From Propionivibrio soli (GTDB lineage Bacteria > Pseudomonadota > Gammaproteobacteria > Burkholderiales > Rhodocyclaceae): a stretch of 64,000 nt of DNA. The notes beneath the pieces were generated by a model. The model did not search any database and was not told the origin of the DNA. It was given only the letters and a program-made list of their open reading frames with translations. Positions 42,001 through 50,242 of the stretch are shown piece after piece. Position 1 is the stretch's first letter. Every line of letters begins with the position of its first letter. The stretch is from assembly GCF_025770765.1 (NCBI RefSeq), contig NZ_JANZKY010000008.1, forward strand, positions 62,001-126,000, in the 5' to 3' direction. The position numbers and the translations under genes were made by a program.

Positions 42001-42376
42001 TTGCGGGCGTATTCGCCGGCTTGGCCGTTTCGAGAGGCCGCGCCTCGACCTCCGCGGACTCCACCGGATTGATGTCAGCTTTAGGCTTTTCAGCCACCGG
42101 CTCCGCAGACATCCCCGGTTTGGCGTCGACGCGAGATTTAGCTCTATCCTCGGAACTGGGCGACGACGCTGTTCCGGCCGGTTCCTTCCGTACGTCCTTG
42201 CTCGGGGACGATGCTTCTGGAGCAGGCAGCGGAGGCAAGCCAAGCAGCACCGGGTCCACGCGTAGCGGCTCGGGGGCTTGGGCGAAAGCCTTCCCTGCGA
42301 ACGCACCGCCAACGGCGCTCGCAAAACCATAGCAGAGGAGCAGCGCCACTCGTGTGCGCCGGAAAGACGAATTCAT
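39080..42376 (-). CDS. lptD: LPS-assembly outer-membrane protein LptD, long N-terminal linker
   Basis: Outer-membrane translocon that inserts lipopolysaccharide with LptE. The protein has 1098 residues against about 780-800 in enterobacteria. A signal peptide (1-33, ending AFAQ) is followed by a ~285-residue Ala/Pro/Ser/Thr-rich stretch. An LptA/OstA-like domain starts near residue 320 (RPVFLSAQRMGGTVDREFVA), then a large beta-barrel (NNKRKSGLLSPS onward). In the linker, LRVDPVLLGLPP and LKVDPALLGLPP are near-copies about 180 residues apart. The start is the ATG at 42376; 23 open codons upstream lack signal-peptide character. First gene of its operon, divergent from amgK. Confidence 0.93.
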   Translation of the reverse strand: MNSSFRRTRVALLLCYGFASAVGGAFAGKAFAQAPEPLRVDPVLLGLPPLPAPEASSPSKDVRKEPAGTASSPSSEDRAKSRVDAKPGMSAEPVAEKPKADINPVESAEVEARPLETAKPANTPATAPAKSEPIPQVAGSSNAVRAGAESVPQGAAAAPIQSQSSPNATAAASTSTEPRSVPPVPATAAAKAPASQAASARSTPAAVPGPKATSVTSLEPLKVDPALLGLPPVTTTASAPSSSSVASSSLPGGERDRQRRPYGAAGSEAADQLASSSDTRPPTVAATGPRDEEEVPDDLPALALRPSAKMETLGRKSDESRPVFLSAQRMGGTVDREFVAEGDAEVRKIGTVVKADRMTYWPIDNEVEGEGNVRLEQGEDLVTGPKMRLKIEDQVGFFDQPVYTFKRQPDAEKLAAEKRGFRPRTTDDLDGDWLNSGFETPQAQRFSNSIKMARSTTEAFGQADRINFEGENQVRLTNATYTTCSPDNMDWYAKTSDLKLDYDREVGEGKDGTIYFKDVPILYSPWLSFSLNNKRKSGLLSPSIGTSTDNGIEYSQPYYWNIAPNMDATIAPRLMTKRGVQLNNEFRYLNTAYGGTYQGEAHIEYLPNDHNKNGDNRYGLSLRHTQSTASGFSSQINYSKVSDDDYYTDLSSDIAATSSTQLLQQAVLSYGGGGWWSTTVNLQQYQTLQPDAKNPVREQYRLLPQITLTARKPDWNLLDASFLGQYTNFTRRDQVMSGVTIDGDSGRRLVAYPQLAVPYVTPGWYVTPKVGLNVRHYALSGQAAGTPNSISVTLPVFSVDSGMTFERTSNWFGRDYTQTLEPRLYYLNIPYKNQDDIPLFDTGLADFNFAQIFSENQFSSWDRLNNANQLTAAVTSRLLEPDSGNEVARAMVGQRYYFTRNKVGLTTTTTTDDNEKWDRSDFLAAFSGQILPKVYADAAWQYNLENRQAKRYSTGIRYQPAPGKVLNAAYRYNRDASAPIDQVDFSGQWPITGRWHFVGRFNYSFGDDSSASTTSTGSKDGRLIESIAGLEYNGGCWVVRGVFRRQALTQDNTSTSFYVQLELNDFSRIGSDPLKLLKRNIQGYSLINQPGTDSGFDE
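41682..41720 (-). repeat. second copy of the duplicated LptD linker motif
   Basis: Encodes PLKVDPALLGLPP at about residues 219-231, after a low-complexity spacer. It matches the first copy except R/K and V/A changes. Confidence 0.8.
42230..42268 (-). repeat. first copy of the duplicated LptD linker motif
   Basis: Encodes PLRVDPVLLGLPP, directly after the signal peptide (residues 37-49). The second copy is at about 41682-41720. The two copies share 11 of 13 residues. Confidence 0.8.
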
Positions 42377-42491
42377 CCGAGAACAATCACAAATTGGGCG
42401 CAGCGAATTGACGTATTTCGGCGGCGCGGCAGCTATCTGGGCCAATGATAAAATCGCTGCATTTTAGCACCATAGCTCCGGGAGAAGCGGC

Positions 42492-43511
42492 ATGCCGCGT
42501 ACTGTCCTGCTGCGCGACTGGCTTCATGACCTTTTCTCGCGCACACATCCTCAACACGATTTCGCGATCGAGCCCGCGTCAGCAGATGCGAGTTTCCGCC
42601 GCTATTTCCGAATTCGCATGCCGGACGGCGAAACCCGCATTGTCATGGACGCACCGCCGACACACGAGGATTGTCGCCCGTTCCTCAAGGTAGCCGGCCT
42701 GTTTCGAGAAGCCGGCGTACACGTTCCAGAGGTCTATGCCGAGAACCTCGATCACGGCTTTCTGCTTCTTTCCGATCTTGGCAATACCACCTATCTGAAC
42801 GTCCTCGACGAAACGACCGCGCCCTCCCTGTATCGCGACGCGAATGCAGCGCTGGTTGCAATCCAGCGCGCTAGTCAGCCGGGCATCCTCCCGGACTACG
42901 ACCGTGCATTACTCGAACGCGAACTCGCTCTCTTTCCCGACTGGTACGTGGCCAGGCATCTCGACACCTCCCTGAACGAAAAGCAGAGCCACGACTTGCG
43001 CGAGACGTTCGAAAAGATTCTCGCCAATAATCTCGCTCAACCCAAGGTGTACGTGCATCGTGACTACCATTCGCGCAACTTGATGCTGCGGGACGGAGGC
43101 TATCCGGGGAATCCTGGGATCATCGACTTCCAGGATGCCGTCTACGGCCCGATTACCTACGATCTCGTTTCACTTTATCGCGATGCCTACATCACATGGG
43201 AGGAAGAGCAGGAGCTCGATTTCGTGATCCGGTACTGGGAAATGGCGCGCCAGCAGGGGCTGCCCGTCCGCGACAACTTCGACGACTTTTACCGCGACTA
43301 CGAATGGATGGGGGCACAGCGCCAGATCAAAGTGCTCGGCATTTTCGCCCGGCTGTTCCACCGTGACGGAAAGGACGGCTACCTGCGAGACATGCCGCGG
43401 GTAATGGCTTATCTGCGCCGAACCTGCGAACGCTATCTCGAACTCCGGCCGCTCGCGAGGCTGCTCGATCAACTCGAAGGCAACGCCACCGCGGTCACAT
43501 ACACTTTCTAG
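42492..43511 (+). CDS. amgK: sugar kinase AmgK (N-acetylmuramate/N-acetylglucosamine anomeric kinase)
   Basis: An aminoglycoside-phosphotransferase-fold kinase of 339 residues. It has the catalytic loop VYVHRDYHSRNLM and the metal loop GIIDFQDAVYGP. Alone this would be only a generic phosphotransferase. The next gene is murU, and the pair is the known anabolic peptidoglycan-recycling route that phosphorylates MurNAc at C1 and then makes UDP-MurNAc, bypassing fosfomycin-sensitive MurA. It is divergent from lptD with 115 bp between starts; GATAAAAT at 42447-42454 is a -10-like element. Confidence 0.88.
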   Translation: MPRTVLLRDWLHDLFSRTHPQHDFAIEPASADASFRRYFRIRMPDGETRIVMDAPPTHEDCRPFLKVAGLFREAGVHVPEVYAENLDHGFLLLSDLGNTTYLNVLDETTAPSLYRDANAALVAIQRASQPGILPDYDRALLERELALFPDWYVARHLDTSLNEKQSHDLRETFEKILANNLAQPKVYVHRDYHSRNLMLRDGGYPGNPGIIDFQDAVYGPITYDLVSLYRDAYITWEEEQELDFVIRYWEMARQQGLPVRDNFDDFYRDYEWMGAQRQIKVLGIFARLFHRDGKDGYLRDMPRVMAYLRRTCERYLELRPLARLLDQLEGNATAVTYTF

Positions 43512-43544
43512 CTTTGCTATCGAGACAACGAGAACGCCGCCGAT

Positions 43545-44237
43545 ATGAAAGCCATGATCCTCGCTGCCGGCCGCGGCGAACGCATGCGGCCGCTCACGGA
43601 CCACACGCCCAAACCGCTCCTTTCCGCTGGCGGAAAACCGCTGATTGTCTGGCATCTCGAACGCCTCGCGGCTACCGGTTTTCGCGACGTAGTAATGAAC
43701 CACGCGCACTTAGGCGAGCAGATCGAGGCTGCGCTGGGTGACGGCCGCCAGTTCGGCCTCGCGATCCGCTACTCCGCCGAACCGCCAGGGGCCCTCGAGA
43801 CCGCGGGTGGCATCGCCAAAGCGCTGCCCTTGCTCGACGACGAGCCTTTTCTCGTTGTGAACGGCGACGTCTGGTGCGACTGGGATTTTAGGCGCGCCCA
43901 CACACTGCGTCCGCGCTACGCCCATTTGGTCTTCGTGGACAACCCGCCGCAACACGCCGGTGGAGATTTCTGCCTTGATGGACAGACAGTGCGCTATGCA
44001 CAGGATGGCCCCCCACCCACGCTCACCTACGCGGGCACGGGCGTTTTCTCGCCGCGGTTCTTTGCCAGTGTTCCAAGCGGCGCCGTTCTCAAGCTTCGCC
44101 CCCTGCTCGATGACGCTATCGCCCGCCGCGAAATCACTGGGGAACGCCATGACGGTCGATGGGTCGACGTTGGAACCCCCGAACGTCTCGCGGAGCTCGA
44201 CCGGACTCTGCGACAAACTATGAGAACAAGCACATGA
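43545..44237 (+). CDS. murU: N-acetylmuramate-1-phosphate uridylyltransferase
   Basis: A sugar-1-phosphate nucleotidyltransferase of 230 residues. The N-terminal signature is MILAAGRGERMRPLTDHTPKPLL, with VVNGDVWCDW for the metal-binding Asp. The small size without a C-terminal beta-helix and its position 33 bp after amgK support MurU, which forms UDP-MurNAc from MurNAc-1-phosphate. Its stop overlaps the pepP start by 4 bp (ATGA), so pepP is probably co-translated. Confidence 0.88.
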   Translation: MKAMILAAGRGERMRPLTDHTPKPLLSAGGKPLIVWHLERLAATGFRDVVMNHAHLGEQIEAALGDGRQFGLAIRYSAEPPGALETAGGIAKALPLLDDEPFLVVNGDVWCDWDFRRAHTLRPRYAHLVFVDNPPQHAGGDFCLDGQTVRYAQDGPPPTLTYAGTGVFSPRFFASVPSGAVLKLRPLLDDAIARREITGERHDGRWVDVGTPERLAELDRTLRQTMRTST

Positions 44238-45532
44238 AGCACGAACCTTACTCAAGCCGTCGCCAGGCGTTGCTGCGCCGCATTGGCGACGGCATCGCGG
44301 TCGTACCGACCGCTCCCGAGCATATACGGAACCGCGATTCCCACCATCCCTATCGCTTCGACAGCTATTTCTGGTACCTCTCGGGTTTTCCAGAACCGGA
44401 AGCGGTCGCTGTGTTCATCGGCGGCCAAGAACCAAAGTCGATCCTCTTCTGCCGCGAAAAGAACGAGGAACGCGAGGTCTGGGACGGTTTTCGCTATGGC
44501 CCGGAAGCGGCGCGCGAGGCTTGCGGCTTCGATGAGGCCTACCCGTTCGCGGAATTCGAAAAAAGATTCCCTGATCTTCTCGCGAACCGTGGCTCGCTGT
44601 GGCATACCTTGGGCCACGACGCCGCCTGGGACGCGAAGATCGTCGACGGCCTCAACGAGGTTCGCGCACAGGTTCGCGCGGGGAAACGGGCGCCCACCGA
44701 AATCCGCGACCTGCACCAAGAACTCGATCGCATGCGGCTCGTCAAGGATGCCCGCGAAATCGGCATCATGCGCCATGCGGCCGCGATCGCCTCGGCGGGC
44801 CACGCACGCGCCATGCGCGCCTGTCGCCCCGACATGGCCGAGTATGAACTCGAGGCAGAACTGTCCTACGAATTCCGTAAGCGCGGCGCTGACGGTCATG
44901 CCTATGCACCGATTGTGGCCGGGGGGCGTAATGCCTGCGTCTTGCACTACGTTGAAAACGACAAGCTGCTGGCGGCAAACTCGCTGGTGCTCATCGACGC
45001 TGGTTGCGAGGTCGGCGGATATGCTTCAGACATAACCCGAACATTTCCGGTGAACGGAAAATTCGGCGCCGTGCAGCGCGACGTTTACGAGATTGTGCTT
45101 GCCGCCCAGCAAGCGGCGATTGACGCCATCAAACCTGGTGCGTCGTTCATTGCTTACCACGAGGCCGCCTTGCGCGTTTTGGCGCGGGGGATGCTCGACC
45201 TGAAGTTGCTCGAGGGCAACCTCGACGGATTGATCGAAAACGAAGGCTACAAGCGCTTCTATATGCACCGAACCGGGCATTGGCTGGGTCTCGACGTACA
45301 CGACGCCGGCGAATACAAATCGGGAGACGAATGGGTAACGCTCGTTCCCGGCATGACGCTGACCGTCGAACCTGGGATATACATCCGCCCCGGCCCCGAC
45401 GTTCCCGAACACTTGCATGGAATTGGCGTGCGCATTGAAGACGACGTGCTGGTGACCGAAAGCGGACGAGAGGTCTATACGACGGCGCCGAAGACCGTCG
45501 CCGAAATCGAGGACGTAATGCGCGATGAGTGA
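44234..45532 (+). CDS. pepP: Xaa-Pro aminopeptidase
   Basis: Removes N-terminal residues before proline; M24B family with two metal ions. The 432 residues have an N-terminal AMP_N domain ([19 protein letters not shown]) and a pita-bread domain. Metal ligands appear in [20 protein letters not shown] (two Asp), [13 protein letters not shown] (His), LTVEPGIYI (Glu) and VRIEDDVLV (Glu). The ATG at 44234 overlaps murU by 4 bp. Its end overlaps the next gene by 8 bp. pepP-ubiH is a common proteobacterial neighbourhood. Confidence 0.95.
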   Translation: MKHEPYSSRRQALLRRIGDGIAVVPTAPEHIRNRDSHHPYRFDSYFWYLSGFPEPEAVAVFIGGQEPKSILFCREKNEEREVWDGFRYGPEAAREACGFDEAYPFAEFEKRFPDLLANRGSLWHTLGHDAAWDAKIVDGLNEVRAQVRAGKRAPTEIRDLHQELDRMRLVKDAREIGIMRHAAAIASAGHARAMRACRPDMAEYELEAELSYEFRKRGADGHAYAPIVAGGRNACVLHYVENDKLLAANSLVLIDAGCEVGGYASDITRTFPVNGKFGAVQRDVYEIVLAAQQAAIDAIKPGASFIAYHEAALRVLARGMLDLKLLEGNLDGLIENEGYKRFYMHRTGHWLGLDVHDAGEYKSGDEWVTLVPGMTLTVEPGIYIRPGPDVPEHLHGIGVRIEDDVLVTESGREVYTTAPKTVAEIEDVMRDE

Positions 45533-46700
45533 CAACGGTTCCGATTCCGCACTCCCGTACGGCGATCTGCATACCGACATCCTTATCGTCGGCGCCGGCC
45601 CCGTCGGCATGACGCTCCTGCACGCCCTATCGGAAAGCGGCAAGCGTGTCCTCATCGTAGACCGGAAACCCCGTGGCGCCTGGGTTTCGGACCCGCGCAC
45701 CCTCGCCCTCTCGCACGGCAGCCGACAAGTGCTCGAACGCCTGCATGCGTGGGACAACTCTGCCGCCACGCCGATTCGGGAAATTCACGTCTCACAGGCA
45801 GGCGGCTTCGGGCGCACGCACATCAACGCAAGCGACTACGAGCTCCCGGCGCTGGGCTACGTCATGCGTTACAGCGATCTTGCCGCGTCCCTGGATGTCG
45901 GCATTGCGCAGAACACGTTGATCGACCACTGTGAGGTCGCCGACCTAGCGATCGAAGGGGACGAAATCCACGCAAACATAGATCGTCACGGTCGTCGCCT
46001 GCGCATTGTTGCGCGCCTCGTCGTGCACGCGGAAGGAAGCGGCACACAGTCTCCCGACGTAAAGGTTCGTGACTACGGACAACGCGCCCTGATCACCGAC
46101 GTAACCACCGAGCCCACCCATGGCCATCGAGCCTGGGAACGGTTCACGCCGGACGGTCCGCTCGCCCTGTTGCCCAACGGCCGCAACTATGCCGTGGTCC
46201 TGACAGCCCCGCAGGCCAAAGCCGAGGAGTTGGCGATGCTTAACGACGAGGCTTTCCTCGACCTTCTGCGCGAACGTTTCGGCGCGCGTATGCGCTTCGT
46301 CTCGACGGGGCCGCGAGCCAGCTATCCCTTGGCCCTCCGGGTGCGCACCCCGCTTGTACGACCGCGCCAGGTATGGATCGGGAACGCCGCGCAGACGCTG
46401 CACCCGGTTACCGGCCAGGGTTTCAACCTAGGGTTGCGCGACGCCTGGGAACTGGCAGAGGAGTTGCATCGTCGTACCGATTCAGGCGCTCCCGAAACAC
46501 TTGCCGCGTATGCGGCGCGACGCCGGGTCGATCGTTATGGCGGCGCAGGTTTCACCGACGGTATCGTCCGCCTCTTCTCGAACGACATCTCGCCGTTACG
46601 CTACGCGCGCGGCATAGGGTTGCTGGCCCTCGACCTTGCGCCACCGTTACGGCACTTTGTCGCCCGTCGCATGATCTGGGGTGCCCGCGCCTGGATATAG
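45525..46700 (+). CDS. ubiH: UbiH/UbiF/COQ6-family FAD monooxygenase
   Basis: Ring hydroxylase of ubiquinone synthesis, 391 residues. FAD motifs are [18 protein letters not shown] at the N-terminus and [20 protein letters not shown] near the C-terminus, the latter typical of the Ubi hydroxylases. Position after pepP favours UbiH (C6 or related hydroxylation), but the three Ubi hydroxylases overlap in sequence and in specificity, so the exact position on the ring is not certain. It shares 8 bp with pepP. Confidence 0.88.
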   Translation: MSDNGSDSALPYGDLHTDILIVGAGPVGMTLLHALSESGKRVLIVDRKPRGAWVSDPRTLALSHGSRQVLERLHAWDNSAATPIREIHVSQAGGFGRTHINASDYELPALGYVMRYSDLAASLDVGIAQNTLIDHCEVADLAIEGDEIHANIDRHGRRLRIVARLVVHAEGSGTQSPDVKVRDYGQRALITDVTTEPTHGHRAWERFTPDGPLALLPNGRNYAVVLTAPQAKAEELAMLNDEAFLDLLRERFGARMRFVSTGPRASYPLALRVRTPLVRPRQVWIGNAAQTLHPVTGQGFNLGLRDAWELAEELHRRTDSGAPETLAAYAARRRVDRYGGAGFTDGIVRLFSNDISPLRYARGIGLLALDLAPPLRHFVARRMIWGARAWI

Positions 46701-46812
46701 GGATAGCGGCAACAAGACGATAAGTTGGCAGCGCCCGCCCCTAGGCGTTCTCACCCGATGTGGGCTAGACTCTGAGCCCCGCAGCGAAGCCTTTCGTGTG
46801 CTCGTAACCGCC

Positions 46813-47631
46813 ATGGCCCGTACGATCAAGAAAACACCACTTATCGAATTCAAGGGAACGACGCTTCCCGTCGTCAGCGTCACCTTACGTACCTTGCAAA
46901 CGGTGGCCCTCGCCGGAGCCGCCAAGGAATTGTTTGGCGACGAGGGGTTTTTCGAGGGTGACGCTGCCGTCATCGAACTCGACCGGGCGGAAGAGGCCGA
47001 GTCGGCGGGTCCAGTTGACTGGACGGCTCTGCGTTCCGAACTCCGACGACACGGGCTTAACGTGATTGGCGTGCGCGGCGGCAGTGAAGCCCTGAGGGAC
47101 TCCGCGGCGCACGCAGGACTGCCGACGTTCGCGGCCTTCAAGCGCGCCGTGCGTGGTGAGGCGCCCTCCGCCCCGGCCGAGGAGACGAAGTCGGTGACCG
47201 CCGCGCGGGAGCGCGCAACCGAAACAATCAGTTCGGTGCCGGTCGCCCCGCCTCCGCCTCCAACGCCAGTCAACGCGCCGACGCTCGTCATCGACCGACC
47301 CCTGCGTTCCGGCCAGCAAGCTTATGCCCGTGGAGGAGATTTGGTCGTCCTTGCGGCCGTTAACGCTGGAGCCGAGGTTATCGCCGACGGAAGCATCCAC
47401 GTGTACGCGCCGCTGCGCGGTCGCGCCCTGGCCGGCGCGAAGGGCGCGACCGACGCACGAATCTTCACCACACGTTTCGAAGCCGAACTGGTTTCGATCG
47501 CCGGGGTCTATCGCACCTTCGAGGGCGGCGTGCCGAATGAACTGGCCGGGCATCCGGTCCAAGTCCGCCTTGTCGGAAATGACGCCGAAGGTGCAACACG
47601 GCTAACGCTGGACCCTTTGGCGACCACTTGA
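46813..47631 (+). CDS. minC: septum site-determining protein MinC
   Basis: Inhibitor of FtsZ polymerisation at the poles. The 272 residues have an N-terminal MinC domain ([20 protein letters not shown]), a Pro-rich linker ([14 protein letters not shown]) and the C-terminal beta-helix ([20 protein letters not shown]) that binds MinD. The ATG at 46813 gives the usual start; the frame continues upstream into the gap after ubiH without family similarity. minD begins 89 bp downstream. Confidence 0.94.
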   Translation: MARTIKKTPLIEFKGTTLPVVSVTLRTLQTVALAGAAKELFGDEGFFEGDAAVIELDRAEEAESAGPVDWTALRSELRRHGLNVIGVRGGSEALRDSAAHAGLPTFAAFKRAVRGEAPSAPAEETKSVTAARERATETISSVPVAPPPPPTPVNAPTLVIDRPLRSGQQAYARGGDLVVLAAVNAGAEVIADGSIHVYAPLRGRALAGAKGATDARIFTTRFEAELVSIAGVYRTFEGGVPNELAGHPVQVRLVGNDAEGATRLTLDPLATT

Positions 47632-47720
47632 GCCGGGCAAGCGGCCCGCGCGTGCAGCCAACTCCGCGGTAAAACGCGGCAACAGGTAAAATTGCTATCT
47701 TTTTCCAGGGAGAAAGAGCC

Positions 47721-48542
47721 TTGACACGGATCGTCGTCGTTACATCGGGCAAGGGAGGAGTCGGCAAGACCACCACCAGCGCCAGCTTTTCTTCCGGTCT
47801 CGCCCTGCGCGGCTTCAAGACCGCGGTCATCGATTTCGATATCGGTCTGCGCAATCTCGATCTGATCATGGGTTGCGAACGGCGAGTGGTCTACGACTTC
47901 GTCAACGTCATCCACGGCGAAGCCACGCTCAGCCAGGCGCTGATCAAAGACAAACACTGCCAAAAAGACAACCTTTATGTGTTGCCCGCATCCCAAACAC
48001 GGGACAAGGATGCGCTCACTGAGGAAGGTGTCGAAAAGGTTCTCAAAGAGCTCGAACACATGGGCTTCGACTACATCGTCTGCGATTCGCCGGCCGGTAT
48101 CGAACGCGGTGCCGTCATGGCACTGACCTTCGCCGACGAAGCGCTGATCGTCACCAATCCGGAGGTGTCGTCCGTACGCGACTCGGACCGCATCCTGGGC
48201 ATCATCCAGGCGAAGTCGCGGCGCGCGATCGCCGGCGGTGTGCCGGTGAAAGAGCACCTGCTCATCACCCGTTACTCGCCGAAGCGCGTCGACGAAGGCG
48301 AAATGCTGTCCTACAAGGACATCCACGAAATTCTGCGCGTACCGATCATCGGCGTGATCCCGGAATCCGAGTCAGTCCTGCAGTCATCGAACCAGGGCAC
48401 GCCGGCCATCCATATCGAAGGCAGCGACGTTGCCGAAGCGTACATGGACGTGGTCGAGCGTTTCCTCGGTACCGAAAAACCGCTGCGCTTCGTCGATTAC
48501 GAAAAGCCGGGATTGCTCAAGCGACTGTTCGGGGGTAAATAA
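47721..48542 (+). CDS. minD: septum site-determining ATPase MinD
   Basis: Membrane-associated ATPase that recruits MinC and oscillates with MinE. The 273 residues carry the deviant Walker A KGGVGKTT (Lys11 and Lys16), and a C-terminal amphipathic membrane anchor (LLKRLFGGK). The start is TTG at 47721 after AGGGAG; no ATG gives the conserved [12 protein letters not shown] start. A GGTAAAAT element (47685-47692) is 28 nt before it, so minD-minE may also have their own promoter. The stop overlaps the minE ATG by one base. Confidence 0.96.
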   Translation: MTRIVVVTSGKGGVGKTTTSASFSSGLALRGFKTAVIDFDIGLRNLDLIMGCERRVVYDFVNVIHGEATLSQALIKDKHCQKDNLYVLPASQTRDKDALTEEGVEKVLKELEHMGFDYIVCDSPAGIERGAVMALTFADEALIVTNPEVSSVRDSDRILGIIQAKSRRAIAGGVPVKEHLLITRYSPKRVDEGEMLSYKDIHEILRVPIIGVIPESESVLQSSNQGTPAIHIEGSDVAEAYMDVVERFLGTEKPLRFVDYEKPGLLKRLFGGK

Positions 48543-48805
48543 TGTCCCTGCTCTCTCTGATTTTCGGCAACAAACCCAAGACCGCGTCGGTGGCCAAGGA
48601 GCGCTTGCAGCTCATCATCGCGCACGAACGCAACGGCGGTGGCAAGGCGGACTTTCTGCCGGCGCTGCAGAAGGAACTGATCGCGGTCATCTCGAAGTAC
48701 GTGGCCGTGGCTCCCGACGACATCAAGGTCTCTCTGGAAAAGCAAGGCAACTACGAAGTCCTCGAAGTCAATATCGTCCTGCCTGAACCGGGAAACGCCC
48801 GCTGA
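48542..48805 (+). CDS. minE: cell division topological specificity factor MinE
   Basis: An 87-residue activator of MinD ATPase that confines MinC/MinD to the poles. The N-terminal membrane-targeting and anti-MinCD part ([20 protein letters not shown]) and the C-terminal dimer domain ([19 protein letters not shown]) are intact. Start and minD stop share one base (TAATG), typical coupling. A stem GCGGCC/GGCCGT-like sequence lies about 15 nt downstream. Confidence 0.96.
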   Translation: MSLLSLIFGNKPKTASVAKERLQLIIAHERNGGGKADFLPALQKELIAVISKYVAVAPDDIKVSLEKQGNYEVLEVNIVLPEPGNAR

Positions 48806-48898
48806 ATCTGTCGTAGAGCGGCGGCCAACCGGCCGTCGCGTCCGTTCTGCCGATACTCTCCCCATGCGGGATTGACTATTTTGTAGGCGGCAAATCGC

Positions 48899-48906
48899 GG
48901 TAAAAT
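48899..48906 (+). promoter_or_regulatory. GGTAAAAT -10-like element before dusB-fis
   Basis: CGGTAAAATTCGC lies 39 nt before the dusB start. No -35 at the usual spacing is convincing (TTGTAG is 14 nt away and TTGACT 23 nt away). The same octamer precedes pyk and minD. Confidence 0.35.
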
Positions 48907-48944
48907 TCGCCCTTCCGCCGTAAACACTTCGTTGTTGTCACCGC

Positions 48945-49979
48945 ATGGAATTCGTCGGCTTTACGCTCAGGAACAATCTGTTTGTCGCGCCGATGGCCGG
49001 GGTGACGGATCGGCCTTTCCGCCAGCTCTGCAAAAAGATGGGCGCGGGCTTGGCCGTGTCCGAAATGGTCACATCGAACTCGTTGCTTTACGGCAGCGCC
49101 AAGACGCAGCGGCGCGCCAATCACGACGGTGAGGTCGAGCCCATTTCAGTGCAGATTGCCGGCGCCCAACCGCAGATGATGGCTGATGCCGCTCGGCACA
49201 ATGTAGAGCGCGGAGCGCAGATCATCGACATCAACATGGGCTGCCCGGCCAAGAAGATCTGCAACGTGATGGCCGGGTCGGCGTTATTACGCGACGAGCC
49301 CTTGGTCGGACGCATTCTCGAAGCCGTCGTACGTGCCGTTCCGGACACGCCGGTGACGCTCAAGATCCGTACGGGCTGGGACAAGAACTCGCGTAATGCG
49401 CTCTCGATTCTCAGGATCGCCGAGCAGTCGGGAATCCGCGCGCTGGCCATGCACGGCCGCACGCGGGCTTGCGGGTACACCGGCGAGGCGGAATACGACA
49501 CGATTGCTGCGGTAAAAGCCGCCGCCCGCATTCCGCTAATCGCCAACGGCGACATCGACTCTCCGGAGAAGGCCAAGCACGTACTCGACGTTACCGGTGC
49601 CGATGCGCTGATGATCGGTCGCGCCGCGCAAGGGCGGCCGTGGTTGTTCCGTGAGATCGAGCATTACCTGAAAACCGGCACGCACCTGATGCCGCCGCGA
49701 GTGAGCGAGATCCACGAAGTGCTGCTCGCCCACCTCGAAGACCTGTATGAATTCTATGGCGTCGACGCGGGGGTCCGGGTCGCGCGCAAACATATCTCCT
49801 GGTACACGCGCGGCTTGGCCGGATCTGCCGCGTTCCGCCACAGCATGAATCAGCTCCCCGACGTGGAACAACAGCGCCGTGCCGTAAACCAGTTTTTTCA
49901 CGGTCTCGCCGGGCACGGCGAAAGGCTGTGCTATATAGCGCCGGGCGACGATAACGAAAGCGAGGAACTCGCCGCATGA
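48945..49979 (+). CDS. dusB: tRNA-dihydrouridine synthase B
   Basis: FMN enzyme that reduces uridine in the tRNA D-loop. The 344 residues have the TIM-barrel start NNLFVAPMAGVTDRPFR, the catalytic-Cys block INMGCPAKKICNVMAGSALL and the phosphate/FMN block ANGDIDSPEKA. The downstream fis gene overlaps by 4 bp; dusB-fis is a conserved operon in beta- and gammaproteobacteria. Confidence 0.96.
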   Translation: MEFVGFTLRNNLFVAPMAGVTDRPFRQLCKKMGAGLAVSEMVTSNSLLYGSAKTQRRANHDGEVEPISVQIAGAQPQMMADAARHNVERGAQIIDINMGCPAKKICNVMAGSALLRDEPLVGRILEAVVRAVPDTPVTLKIRTGWDKNSRNALSILRIAEQSGIRALAMHGRTRACGYTGEAEYDTIAAVKAAARIPLIANGDIDSPEKAKHVLDVTGADALMIGRAAQGRPWLFREIEHYLKTGTHLMPPRVSEIHEVLLAHLEDLYEFYGVDAGVRVARKHISWYTRGLAGSAAFRHSMNQLPDVEQQRRAVNQFFHGLAGHGERLCYIAPGDDNESEELAA

Positions 49980-50212
49980 AACGCGCGAACGACATTTCCG
50001 CCTGCATCGCGGGTGCCCTGGAGACTTATTTCGAAGATCTGGATGGCGAAGTCCCGGGAGGCGTCTATGACATGGTGTTGAAGAGTGTCGAGCGCCCAAT
50101 GCTTGAGGTGGTACTCAACCGGACCGGCGGCAACCAGACGCAAGCGGCCGAGATCCTCGGCATCAACCGCAACACGTTGCGCAAGAAACTTGTCGACTAC
50201 AAGCTCGTCTGA
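49976..50212 (+). CDS. fis: Fis-family DNA-binding protein
   Basis: Nucleoid-associated protein and growth-phase regulator. The 78 residues are shorter than enterobacterial Fis (98) but fit the betaproteobacterial form. The helix-turn-helix at the C-terminus is GGNQTQAAEILGINRNTLRK. The start overlaps the dusB stop (ATGA), so the two are translationally coupled. Confidence 0.95.
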   Translation: MKRANDISACIAGALETYFEDLDGEVPGGVYDMVLKSVERPMLEVVLNRTGGNQTQAAEILGINRNTLRKKLVDYKLV

Positions 50213-50242
50213 TTTCCGAACTCCTCCTACAAAAGAGCATCC

